DNA of 12,721 nt from Akkermansia muciniphila (GTDB lineage Bacteria > Verrucomicrobiota > Verrucomicrobiia > Verrucomicrobiales > Akkermansiaceae): the NCBI GenBank assembly GCA_943324575.2, contig CALPMD020000010.1:1-12721 (forward strand), in the 5' to 3' direction. The position numbers and the translations under genes are program-made. Below the pieces are notes generated by a model that worked only from the letters and a program-made list of their open reading frames with translations, ran no database searches and was not told the origin of the DNA. Positions 1-7,335 of this stretch are shown one piece after another; position 1 is the stretch's first letter; each line of letters begins with the position of its first letter.

Positions 1-178
1 CGGCACTCATTGTTTCACGGGCGCAACGGGTTCGGAGCGAGACGCATGGACGCTGCGCCTCGGCCCTAACGGGGCGACGGCCATCTGGCTAGGCTTTGAC
101 AAGCCTGCAGTCATCGCCCCGGAGTCGCGGCTCAAGTCGCTGCTTGATGAGTTTGTGAAACGCTTAGGCAACAATTGA
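1..178 (+). CDS. C-terminal end of a probable penicillin-binding protein (transpeptidase domain), cut by the window edge
   Basis: The frame is open from the window edge to TGA at 176-178, giving 58 residues with the 5' part missing. It begins GTH..., then reads GSERDAW, a short gap, and AIWLGFDKP. In class A penicillin-binding proteins the third catalytic motif KTGT is followed by a D-A-W segment and a V-W-[VL]-G-x-D strand, and the order and spacing here fit. The K and T of KTG would lie just outside the window. If right, this is the end of the domain that cross-links peptidoglycan peptides in the periplasm, probably in a PBP1-type enzyme. A basic helical tail follows (SRLKSLLDEFVKRLGNN). 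The gene converges on the M16 peptidase with only 15 bp between stop codons and no obvious terminator hairpin. The identification rests on a short segment; the coding call is firmer than the family call. Confidence 0.6.
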   Translation, partial: GTHCFTGATGSERDAWTLRLGPNGATAIWLGFDKPAVIAPESRLKSLLDEFVKRLGNN

Positions 179-193
179 GGCGACGACCCACTA

Positions 194-2701
194 CTATTCC
201 GGCATGACGGTGACAATCGTCGGCTGGCTACCAAAGATGCGAGTAGCGGTTTCTTGGACTTGAGCGGTCGAGAGAGCAAGGTAAGCGGCAGGCAATAGAC
301 GATATTGATCTGCGGGATGGCCGAAAAGCAGATCGAGCGCAACCTGTCGGGCAGTGGATGAGGGCGACTGCTGCTGGATAGCAAGGCCACTAAGGATCGT
401 CGAGCGAACGCGGTCAAATGCCTCGTCGGGGATACCGACAGCAGCGATTTTCTCGATTTCCGCTAAAAGTTCACGGCGGGCGAGGTCCACTTGCTCAGGT
501 GCGGTGGCAAGGTAGAAGGTGAATAGCCCTGCGTCGTAGCCGAGGAACTGGGTGGCGCCGACTTGGTAGCAGAGTCCCAGCTCTTCGCGGATGCGGGTGA
601 AAAGGGGGCCAGCCATGTCGGAGGCGTACTCTTGGATCATCGCCAGCGCGTGCCGATCTGCGCCGTTGATGGTGGTGCCGGCAAAGCCGATCGTCAGCAC
701 AGCTTGTTTTTTGGGTAGGTGGCACGAGTGATGACCCCCGCTGGCAAGTTGACTGGCAGGCGCCGTCCACGGAGCACCTGCAGGCATGGCTGCAAACTTT
801 GCAACCATGAGGTCGAGCGCCTTTACGGGATCAAAATCACCGGCGATGGCGAGGGTAACGTTGGCCGTATTGAAGTGACGCGCGTGGTGAGTACTGAGCG
901 CGTCGTGATCGAGCGCTTTGAGGCTTTCTGGCGTGCCGAGCGAATCCAGACCGTAGCCGCGGCCGCTAAAGACGGCTTGGCGCAGGGCGCGGAACCCATT
1001 GTGCAGCGGGTCTTGCAGGGCTTCTTCGAGAGAGGCGAGCTGGCTGGCCTTTTCCCGGCCGATGGCATCGCAGGGAAGCGAGGGTGAGAGGATCACCTCG
1101 GCAAAAACATCTGCGATCGTGGCCAGATCTGGCGCGAGGCCAGCGGCTTGGATGAGCAGTGCGTTGTTGCCGGTATTCGCACTGATCGACGCGCCGAGTG
1201 ATTCGAGCGTGATGGCAAGTTCTTGGGCGCTGCGAGTGGCCGTTCCTTTCGTCAGCGTGGAGGCGAGTAACTGGTTCAGACCGTTGGTTTCAGGAGCTTC
1301 GGATGGGAGCCCTCCGCGGACGGCGGCTTGGAAATGCACGAGGGGGACGCGGTGGTCGGGGATCAGTGCGAGAGTGAGGCCATTGGCTAGGGTGTGGACT
1401 TGGAGTCCCTCTTGAACGCGGGCGGTCTTCGTGGATCGGGTCGACGCGGGTGCGTCGAGCGGGTCGAGAATGGTGAGACTGAATCGATCTTCCGTGAGTG
1501 TGGCGGCGACGCGGTAAATGTCTGATGCCGTGACCGCTTGAATGGCAGCGAGATAGCGGCGGGTGAAGTCGAGATCGCGGGCTTCGTGCCAATTCGAGGC
1601 GAGGTCCGAGGCGCGGCCCGAGGCGGTGGTCAGGCTACGGAATTGGCTGGTGGCGATCTGGCGTTTGGCCTTGGCCAAGTCGTCGTCGATCTCGCTGCCA
1701 ACGACTGCTGCGACTTCGGCCAGAATCGCCTCGATTAGGGCGTCGCGTTTCGCAGGTTCCGCATCAGCCGAGGCGGCGATCAAACCTTCGCGACCGGGCC
1801 CCGTCCACGAGAAGGCGGAGATTTCGAGTGCGAGTTCCTGTTCTTCGCGCAGACAGCGGTGCAGGCGGGACGAGCGACCGCGCCCCAAAATGCCAGCCAG
1901 CACATCGAAAGCGGGCGCGTCGGGGTGATCCAGCGCAGGGGCTTTCCACGCCAGAGAAATTCGGCTGGTGGGAATGGCGAAGGTTTCGCGCGCACGGCGC
2001 GGACCAATCTGTGGAGGATCCATGGCCACGAGCGGTTCGCGGCCACAGCCCGGAAGACAGGCGGCGGTGAGATCGGCCACGATTTGGCGTGCTTCATCGG
2101 GCAAAATATCGCCGGAGATGACGACAAAACAGCGGTCTGAAGTGTAGCGGCGGCGATGGTATGCGATGAGATCTTGGTGACGGATCGCGTCAAATAAGTG
2201 GCGATGCCCTATCACTGGGTGGCGCCGTGGATCGAGTCCAAAGACGGTGGAAAAAAGCAGACGGGAAGCGACATTGTCCGGATCATCCAGACCCATGTCG
2301 ATTTCACGACGGATCACGTCCTTTTCTTTTTCAAACTCGGATTCCGGCAAGTTCGGAAAAAAGACGAGGTTGGTGAGGGTTTTGAGAAAAACGGCCAAAG
2401 AAGCGGCAGGGCCGTCAATGTAATAAACGGTGCGATCGAAGCTGGTGTAGGCATTCCAGTGCCCACCCGCTGCTTGCACAGTGTCAGCGAGCTTATCGGC
2501 ATCAAAGTCTCGGGTGCCTTTGAAGACCATGTGTTCCAGAAAATGTGAAATGCCGGCGCCGAGGTGATCGTCCTCGTGCATGCTGCCGGTCTCCACCCAA
2601 ATCTGCGCACTGACTACAGGTGCAGTGGTATCTGGATCGAGGATCAAAGTGAGCCCATTGGGCAGCGTCTCAACGGTGGCGGCAGTGGCTGGATATTCCA
2701 T
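194..2701 (-). CDS. M16 family zinc metallopeptidase, two fused M16 units (pitrilysin/PqqL/processing-peptidase type)
   Basis: This 835-residue protein has two homologous M16 halves in one chain. The N-terminal half opens with LPNGLTLIL and carries the inverted zinc motif HFLEH at 53-57, with the third ligand E133 in RREID, 76 residues after H53 as the family requires. The C-terminal half (from about 433, LANGLTLALI) keeps the fold but has lost the site: the aligned residues are Q477, A480 and S481. It retains the substrate-clamping R/Y pair (R705, Y712 in REELGLCY), which M16 enzymes supply from the non-catalytic half; the first half has L where the Y would be. One active and one inactive half in a single chain is a classic M16 arrangement. 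No signal peptide is visible from the ATG at 2701, so a cytoplasmic enzyme degrading short peptides is likely. It diverges from the next gene across 47 bp. Confidence 0.95.
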   Translation of the reverse strand: MEYPATAATVETLPNGLTLILDPDTTAPVVSAQIWVETGSMHEDDHLGAGISHFLEHMVFKGTRDFDADKLADTVQAAGGHWNAYTSFDRTVYYIDGPAASLAVFLKTLTNLVFFPNLPESEFEKEKDVIRREIDMGLDDPDNVASRLLFSTVFGLDPRRHPVIGHRHLFDAIRHQDLIAYHRRRYTSDRCFVVISGDILPDEARQIVADLTAACLPGCGREPLVAMDPPQIGPRRARETFAIPTSRISLAWKAPALDHPDAPAFDVLAGILGRGRSSRLHRCLREEQELALEISAFSWTGPGREGLIAASADAEPAKRDALIEAILAEVAAVVGSEIDDDLAKAKRQIATSQFRSLTTASGRASDLASNWHEARDLDFTRRYLAAIQAVTASDIYRVAATLTEDRFSLTILDPLDAPASTRSTKTARVQEGLQVHTLANGLTLALIPDHRVPLVHFQAAVRGGLPSEAPETNGLNQLLASTLTKGTATRSAQELAITLESLGASISANTGNNALLIQAAGLAPDLATIADVFAEVILSPSLPCDAIGREKASQLASLEEALQDPLHNGFRALRQAVFSGRGYGLDSLGTPESLKALDHDALSTHHARHFNTANVTLAIAGDFDPVKALDLMVAKFAAMPAGAPWTAPASQLASGGHHSCHLPKKQAVLTIGFAGTTINGADRHALAMIQEYASDMAGPLFTRIREELGLCYQVGATQFLGYDAGLFTFYLATAPEQVDLARRELLAEIEKIAAVGIPDEAFDRVRSTILSGLAIQQQSPSSTARQVALDLLFGHPADQYRLLPAAYLALSTAQVQETATRIFGSQPTIVTVMPE

Positions 2702-2748
2702 GAAATTCAGGCTTGGATGCAGAGTTGAATGACTGATAAAACGCGCCT

Positions 2749-3204
2749 ATGCAACGGTGGATCGTGTTGGGCGCGGTGATGGTGGCCTTGATGTTTGGTG
2801 GCAGCTTTTTTGCTTATCAGAACTACAAGCAGAATCAGTCCCAGCCGATCTGGGTGCCCTTGCCGATCAATCCTCAGTTGCCCGGCGAAAAACGGACCGA
2901 ACTTGCCAAGGAGCTGAAGGCGAAATTGGCCAAACCAGAGATTTTAACTCAAGTGGCCAAAGACTTGGGGCTTGCACGCACTTGGGGGCTGAACTCGGAC
3001 GCAGAGGCGGGTGAGGAAATCTTCAGGCGTCTTTTCGTCAGGGTCGGGGATGCCGCCACGCCGATGGGCAATGTCCCATCGATCAATGTTGGCGTGAACG
3101 GCAAAGTTAAGGAGAAGGCGATTTCCGAGAAACTTTCCTTGCGACTAATCGAGGATGTCTGGAAAATTCTCGGAATAAAAGGCTCTCCCAAAAAGGCCCC
3201 TTAA
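2749..3204 (+). CDS. Small single-span membrane protein with a Wzz-like (chain-length determinant) segment; function unknown
   Basis: The product is 151 residues. Residues 4-24 form one hydrophobic helix after a short basic start (MQRW), so the remaining 125 residues probably lie in the periplasm. A charged helical stretch (46-72) is followed by LGLARTWGLNSDAEAGEEIF (73-92) and RRLFVRV (93-99). This resembles the part of Wzz/GumC-type polysaccharide co-polymerases in which a helix ends in 'LGLA.RWG' and leads to 'LRK.L.V'. A second strand-helix element (SINVGVNGKVKEKA... to LGIK, 111-144) also fits that fold. The second transmembrane helix and long coiled-coil of true Wzz proteins are absent, so this would be a stripped-down relative. 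The match is from memory of the family pattern, not a search. No polysaccharide genes are visible nearby. The start lacks a clear Shine-Dalgarno sequence. Its TAA shares the palindrome TTAA with the converging nitroreductase stop. Confidence 0.8.
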   Translation: MQRWIVLGAVMVALMFGGSFFAYQNYKQNQSQPIWVPLPINPQLPGEKRTELAKELKAKLAKPEILTQVAKDLGLARTWGLNSDAEAGEEIFRRLFVRVGDAATPMGNVPSINVGVNGKVKEKAISEKLSLRLIEDVWKILGIKGSPKKAP

Positions 3205-3845
3205 AGATGCGCGATGACCCGTGAGCGGTCAAAACGCGCCTTGGGCGCCACCGCGTACTTATCATCCGCCGCACGATAGCCAAGTGCACAGGCGACGACT
3301 GTTCCGTAGCCCGTTCCTTCTAGGCCGAGAAGTCGATCGTAAGCCGTCGCACTGATGCCTTCCAGCGGACAACTATCAACCCCAACAAGCGCCGCAGACG
3401 CCATCAGCTGCCCCAGCGCGATGTACACCTGCCGGACATTCCAAGCATGGCGTGACTCGTGACTCATCGATTGGGCGAACCCTTCGATCATCCCTTTCAG
3501 TGGGGCCACGGCCTCAAGGCTACTGCCTTGTACTTCGATCATGCGATTGATCCACGCATCGATGTCTGCGGTATTCAAATCCGTGCGTGCTGTTAGGACA
3601 ACCAGATGGGAGGCATCGGTCACCTGCGGTTGTTGCCACGATTCGAGGCAAAGATTGGCACGGATGCCTGGGTTTTCCACGACAATGAATTTCCACGGCT
3701 GGAGGCCAAAAGACGACGGCGTGAGCACGAGGGATTCCTCAATAGCATTCCAAGTTTCAGCTGGAATCTTGCGGGAGGAGTCGAACTTCTTGGTGGCGTA
3801 GCGCCAGCTCAGAGCAGCGAGTAGGGCGTCGGGAGAAATGGTCAT
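3201..3845 (-). CDS. NAD(P)H-dependent FMN nitroreductase family protein (NfsB-like)
   Basis: The 214-residue product matches the length and layout of E. coli NfsB (217 residues), a homodimeric flavoprotein that reduces nitro compounds and quinones with NAD(P)H. Visible family features are WRYATKKFD near the N-terminus (R15 and K19 at FMN-binding positions), the PSSFGLQPW motif at 43-51 equivalent to PSSTNSQPW, DASH at 77-80, CPLEG at 159-163 (flavin contact loop), and K202/R204 in PKARF, equivalent to the FMN-phosphate contacts near the NfsB C-terminus. I chose the ATG at 3845. A TTG ten codons upstream would overlap lptD and adds nothing conserved, while MTISPDALLAALSWRYATKK begins as family members usually do. 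It starts 7 bp after the lptD stop, so the two genes are probably co-transcribed, although no functional link to LPS transport is known. The physiological substrate cannot be read from sequence. Confidence 0.93.
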   Translation of the reverse strand: MTISPDALLAALSWRYATKKFDSSRKIPAETWNAIEESLVLTPSSFGLQPWKFIVVENPGIRANLCLESWQQPQVTDASHLVVLTARTDLNTADIDAWINRMIEVQGSSLEAVAPLKGMIEGFAQSMSHESRHAWNVRQVYIALGQLMASAALVGVDSCPLEGISATAYDRLLGLEGTGYGTVVACALGYRAADDKYAVAPKARFDRSRVIAHL

Positions 3846-3852
3846 AGCGGCA

Positions 3853-6324
3853 TTACTGTTCCCCAATGAACTCAAAAGGCAAGGAAACCTCTGAAAAACT
3901 CTTCAAGGTCAGGCTGAAAATCACACCGTATTCCTTGGCGAGTCGGTTGTCACGACTGGTGACGCCCAAGCCCGCGACCCAGCTCCCCAAGTCCCGGTGG
4001 AGGGTGTATTGCTGGAGCTCAAGTGTTCCATCATCGAGCTCCAGCACATGCCTGGTTCCGATGCCCCAGTTTTCATTCAAGCGAGTGTAGGACTGAAAAT
4101 TCACGCGATTCGAATCAATTAGCACGGGGTGGCCATTGAGCGTCTGATAGCCAAACGAAAAGTCCACGTTCCGCGTGGGCAGGAAATGAAGACTCGTGCT
4201 GTACTCATTAAAGCCCATGCCGTCAGACACGATCGGGAACTGAGCCGCTGCCACGATAGACATCCATGGCAATGGCTGCCAACGCGCCTCGTTATACAGG
4301 TTTGAATAGTTTCGCTGGCCCTCGGGATCGTGGATGAAAGCATCCACGTAGGTGTCGAGATAGAGCCAATCAAAACTATGGCTATCGCGCTGGGTCAAGA
4401 GGTGGTTGCGAGCACCCAAGCGCACGATGTTCCAGCTCTGCAAATCATCAATCGCTGTGAATCGGGTTGGATCCAGAGGTTGCGGCCGCGTGGTCGGGGA
4501 AAGCCGATCCACTTGCGGCCCAAGGGGATCAAAATCATTGGTGGAAATCAGCGACCAAGTGGAATATGGCTGGAGCACGTGCCTGAGCCCACTTAAGCCC
4601 CATTCTGGATTCACGAAATCACCTAGATTCTTTGAAAATTTAAGCGATGTCTCCGCGCCTGCATGAAGATAAGTTCGGTCGGAGCTATCAATCGGCCCGT
4701 CAACCGATCCGTAACGGGTGTAGCCGAGTCCTGTCTGTGGGGTGATGTTGACGAGTTCGCCCAGCTTCATTGGCATCGAAAACTCATGATAGGTATTAAA
4801 ACGGGCATAGCTCGAATCTAGCAGCTGGGTGCGGATCGCATCCCGCTGTGGATCACCCAGCGGCAAGGCTAGAATTTTTTCTGCCAGTTGACGCTCGTAA
4901 CCACTGAGTTGATTGAGCAAGGATTGAGCGGCGGGGTCACTTGCAGTGAGCTGCATCAACGGGTTGAGAATGGCATTTTGCGTAGGATCCGCCGCCTGCT
5001 CACCAATGATCCCTAGAGAGGTACTGCCCTCGTGGAGGATTGGCAGGTCAAAAAGCGGAGCGCGGGCTTGGTCGAAGGAAACTTCGGGCAGGCGCGTGTC
5101 TGCCCGATAAAAATCATTGATCCGAAATCTGGCATACAGTGACAGCAAGGAGCTATCATCCCGCCGATAAATTCCGAGTGTGTTGTCTGGATCCGGATCG
5201 ATGCTGTACCTCGCCGTATCGAAGTCTTCAAGGTAGTAAGCATCGCTTAGAAGCGTGAGATTGGAATCGATCCGCCAATTCGCATCACTGGACGTATCCA
5301 CCTCGTAGCGTTGCTTCAGCTCGATTCGGTAACGATCTGGAGCGACAATTCCACGCGGAATCCCAGTGCGGGTGGTCTCGGGCGCGATGTCGTTCAGGTA
5401 GTAAAAACTCAGTCCCGTGATGTCGTCGTTCTTCTGCTGGCGAGTATCCACAAAATCCACCCCCGTACCAACGCCGCGCAAGGAACGCAGATCTAAGTGC
5501 CAGCGGGAAAGCAGCCATGCATCTTCGTTTTCGCCGGTAGCAGGGTTGGTTTTCCCGCCGAGCATAAGCCCGTATCTATTGAGCAGGAACGGCCCCCAGT
5601 TCGAGCGCGTGCCGGGCAGAAAATGATAACCGAGCTCCGCGTTCAGAGGTTGACTCAAATACGGCAACCAAAACACTGGCACTCCTCCCGCATAGAAAAG
5701 CAAATTATTAAAAACCATTTTATCGCCCGGGTAGATCGTTATTCGCTTGGCCCGCATCCAAAAATCCGGCTCCTGCGCATCATCCGTGGTGATCCCCGCG
5801 TCTTCCCCAACGTAAACTTTTTTTCCTCCCCGATCCTCCACGGTGAATTTTCCGGATTCCAGCAGGACCGGATCGATCGAAGCCCGTAGCTTGCTGGCAT
5901 CTAGGAATTTTCTTTCGTAATAATAAACCGCCCGATCGCCACGCTGGAGGATGTTTCCTTGATAGGTGCTGACGTTTCCTTGGAGCGTTACGGCTTGTGC
6001 CTTGAAGTCCACTATCGCGCTGTCAGCGAAAGCCTCGAGTCCGTTATCTCCGGTGATCTTGACTCCCGGCCCGCGGTAGTACAAACCGCCGTCCTGGCTA
6101 CCCTCGATCACACCACCTCCGAAATTGTTGATATTCAGATTTTTGGGCATCGGAATTGCTGCTAACTTAGTCGCCCCAAATTGATTTGTTGGCGGCGGCG
6201 GGACCGGCACTATCGTATCGCTGGGCAACAACAGAGCGCCACCCTCGGGAAGCACTTGAGCCTCCTGCGCGCAAAGAGGCAGAAGCAGCAGCGGGAAAAT
6301 GATCCAAGCACCAAGTTTTAGCAT
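3853..6324 (-). CDS. lptD: LPS assembly outer-membrane barrel LptD (OstA/Imp family)
   Basis: The product is 823 residues from the ATG at 6324. A signal peptide (MLKLGAWIIFPLLLLPLCA, cleavage likely after A19) and a proline-rich linker (about 38-47) precede a jellyroll domain of the OstA/LptA type at about 80-200. The signature YPGDKMVFNNLLFYAGGVPV leads into FWLPYLSQP (about 198-226), which marks the junction to the barrel in LptD proteins. The rest is a tyrosine- and aromatic-rich beta-barrel of about 600 residues. LptD with LptE forms the outer-membrane pore that places LPS in the outer leaflet. The mature protein contains no cysteine, so it cannot form the disulfides needed to mature E. 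coli LptD. A helix-rich, alanine/glutamine-rich insert lies near 441-508 inside the barrel region. An upstream TTG (6399) would add 25 residues before the signal peptide and is unlikely. No other lpt gene is in the window. Confidence 0.92.
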   Translation of the reverse strand: MLKLGAWIIFPLLLLPLCAQEAQVLPEGGALLLPSDTIVPVPPPPTNQFGATKLAAIPMPKNLNINNFGGGVIEGSQDGGLYYRGPGVKITGDNGLEAFADSAIVDFKAQAVTLQGNVSTYQGNILQRGDRAVYYYERKFLDASKLRASIDPVLLESGKFTVEDRGGKKVYVGEDAGITTDDAQEPDFWMRAKRITIYPGDKMVFNNLLFYAGGVPVFWLPYLSQPLNAELGYHFLPGTRSNWGPFLLNRYGLMLGGKTNPATGENEDAWLLSRWHLDLRSLRGVGTGVDFVDTRQQKNDDITGLSFYYLNDIAPETTRTGIPRGIVAPDRYRIELKQRYEVDTSSDANWRIDSNLTLLSDAYYLEDFDTARYSIDPDPDNTLGIYRRDDSSLLSLYARFRINDFYRADTRLPEVSFDQARAPLFDLPILHEGSTSLGIIGEQAADPTQNAILNPLMQLTASDPAAQSLLNQLSGYERQLAEKILALPLGDPQRDAIRTQLLDSSYARFNTYHEFSMPMKLGELVNITPQTGLGYTRYGSVDGPIDSSDRTYLHAGAETSLKFSKNLGDFVNPEWGLSGLRHVLQPYSTWSLISTNDFDPLGPQVDRLSPTTRPQPLDPTRFTAIDDLQSWNIVRLGARNHLLTQRDSHSFDWLYLDTYVDAFIHDPEGQRNYSNLYNEARWQPLPWMSIVAAAQFPIVSDGMGFNEYSTSLHFLPTRNVDFSFGYQTLNGHPVLIDSNRVNFQSYTRLNENWGIGTRHVLELDDGTLELQQYTLHRDLGSWVAGLGVTSRDNRLAKEYGVIFSLTLKSFSEVSLPFEFIGEQ

Positions 6325-6438
6325 CGGCCTGATAGAAAAACTCTCAGCCCATGAAGTAAAGGGAGAAAGCCGGCCAAGGTTTCGCGCGCTTTGCGCCAAA
6401 TCTATTTTACCTCGCCAGAATCTGAGGCATCTTCCGGT
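6325..6438. promoter_or_regulatory. Divergent intergenic region between lptD and the epimerase gene
   Basis: These 114 bp separate two genes transcribed away from each other, so promoters for both should lie here. I can name no confident -35/-10 pair. A weak TAAAAT lies on the - strand near 6404-6409 without a good -35 partner. A GAGG at 6424-6427 ends 11 bases before the epimerase ATG and could act as a weak, distant ribosome-binding site. The placement of promoters is inferred from gene orientation only. Confidence 0.4.
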
Positions 6439-7335
6439 ATGCAGACCATTCAGCGCGCCGCCATCTTAGGAGTGACCGGGTTCGTCGGTCGTGGACTACC
6501 CGCCTTGTTCGCTGAAAAAGGTGTGGCTTGCACGGGTATCAGCCGCTCTGGCGGAAGCACGGCGCTTGGTGTCGACCGATGGCAGACTCCCGATACCCTC
6601 GACTTTTCTGGGCACCAGGCTGTGATCAACCTCGCAGGCGAGCCCATCGATCGGCGCTGGAATGCAAAATCCCGTCTTCTGTTCCATGAAAGCCGCGTAG
6701 GCCTGACGCATCGTGTCGTCGAAGCGATTGCCAAGCTCCCAGCCGATGCGCGACCCAAGGTTCTCGTTAATGCCTCTGCCGTCGGTATTTACGGCGACCG
6801 GGGCGACGAAATCCTCACCGAGACCTCAGCACGAGGTCACGGGTATCTCTCGGATTTATGCCATGACTGGGAAGAGGCGGCGCTGGCTGCAGAATCACTC
6901 GGCGTTCGCGTTGTCCGCCTGCGCACTGGGGTCGTACTTGGCAAAAACGGCGCTGCCTTTGAAAAACTCCTGCGCATTTTCAAATTAGGCATCGGTGGTC
7001 GCCTTGGCTCTGGCCTGCAGTGGATGCCGTGGATTCACCTTGCCGACCTCCGTGCCGCCATCGTCCATGCCGTACTCTCAGAGCCCCTCACTGGCCCAGT
7101 CAACACGACGGCTCCCTATCCCGAACGTAACCGCGACTTCACCCGCAAACTGGCTTACTCACTGCATCGCCCAGCGATTTTCCCGGTTCCAGCATTTGCC
7201 CTCAAACTGATCATCGGCGGCTTCGGCAGCGCCCTTCTTTCCAGCCAACGCGCCATTCCCGTCGCACTTCAGGCTGACGGCTTCCACTTCCAATTCCCCA
7301 CCCTAGAAGCCGCCTTGGCCGACCTGACCCCATAA
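6439..7335 (+). CDS. TIGR01777 family NAD(P)-dependent epimerase (YfcH/SulA-like, with C-terminal DUF1731)
   Basis: The 298-residue product is an extended short-chain dehydrogenase with a Rossmann fold. The dinucleotide loop is GVTGFVG (G11, G14, G17). Family hallmarks follow in the expected order: NLAGEPIDRRW (64-74), NASAVGIYGDRGDE (111-124, including the catalytic-type YG region), GVRVVRLRTGVVLGKNG (155-171), WIHLADL (198-204) and GPVNTTAPYPERNRDFT (229-245). The C-terminal part from about 246 (PVPAFALKLIIGG to SQRAIPVALQADGFHF) matches the DUF1731 extension. Members are widespread, but the substrate is unknown; the 'cell-division inhibitor SulA' name in databases is historical and should not be taken as function. 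I chose the ATG at 6439 rather than the TTG at 6391 because the shorter start places the glycine loop where the family has it. The 3' end overlaps the converging M14 gene by 33 bp. Confidence 0.94.
   Translation: MQTIQRAAILGVTGFVGRGLPALFAEKGVACTGISRSGGSTALGVDRWQTPDTLDFSGHQAVINLAGEPIDRRWNAKSRLLFHESRVGLTHRVVEAIAKLPADARPKVLVNASAVGIYGDRGDEILTETSARGHGYLSDLCHDWEEAALAAESLGVRVVRLRTGVVLGKNGAAFEKLLRIFKLGIGGRLGSGLQWMPWIHLADLRAAIVHAVLSEPLTGPVNTTAPYPERNRDFTRKLAYSLHRPAIFPVPAFALKLIIGGFGSALLSSQRAIPVALQADGFHFQFPTLEAALADLTP

Noticed and set aside
719..1415. Overlapping + strand open frames of 122 and 138 codons opposite the M16 gene
   Set aside because: High GC content leaves long open frames antisense to genes. 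The M16 frame has conserved catalytic motifs throughout; these show none.
1780..2193. 137-codon - strand frame inside the M16 gene
   Set aside because: Same strand, shifted frame; arginine/proline-rich shadow translation without motifs.
2198..2548. 116-codon + strand frame opposite the M16 N-terminal half
   Set aside because: It lies antisense to the HFLEH zinc-site region, which is clearly the coding strand, and its product resembles no family.
3846..3875. TTG-initiated extension of the nitroreductase into lptD
   Set aside because: The extra ten residues are not family-like and the ATG at 3845 fits the usual N-terminus and a 7-bp operon gap.
6265..6276. Possible lipobox at the LptD N-terminus (LLPLC)
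   Set aside because: The residue before cysteine is leucine rather than G/A/S, and a normal signal peptidase I site follows immediately; LptD is not a lipoprotein.
6325..6399. TTG-initiated extension of LptD
   Set aside because: It would put 25 residues ahead of a good signal peptide that already starts at an ATG.
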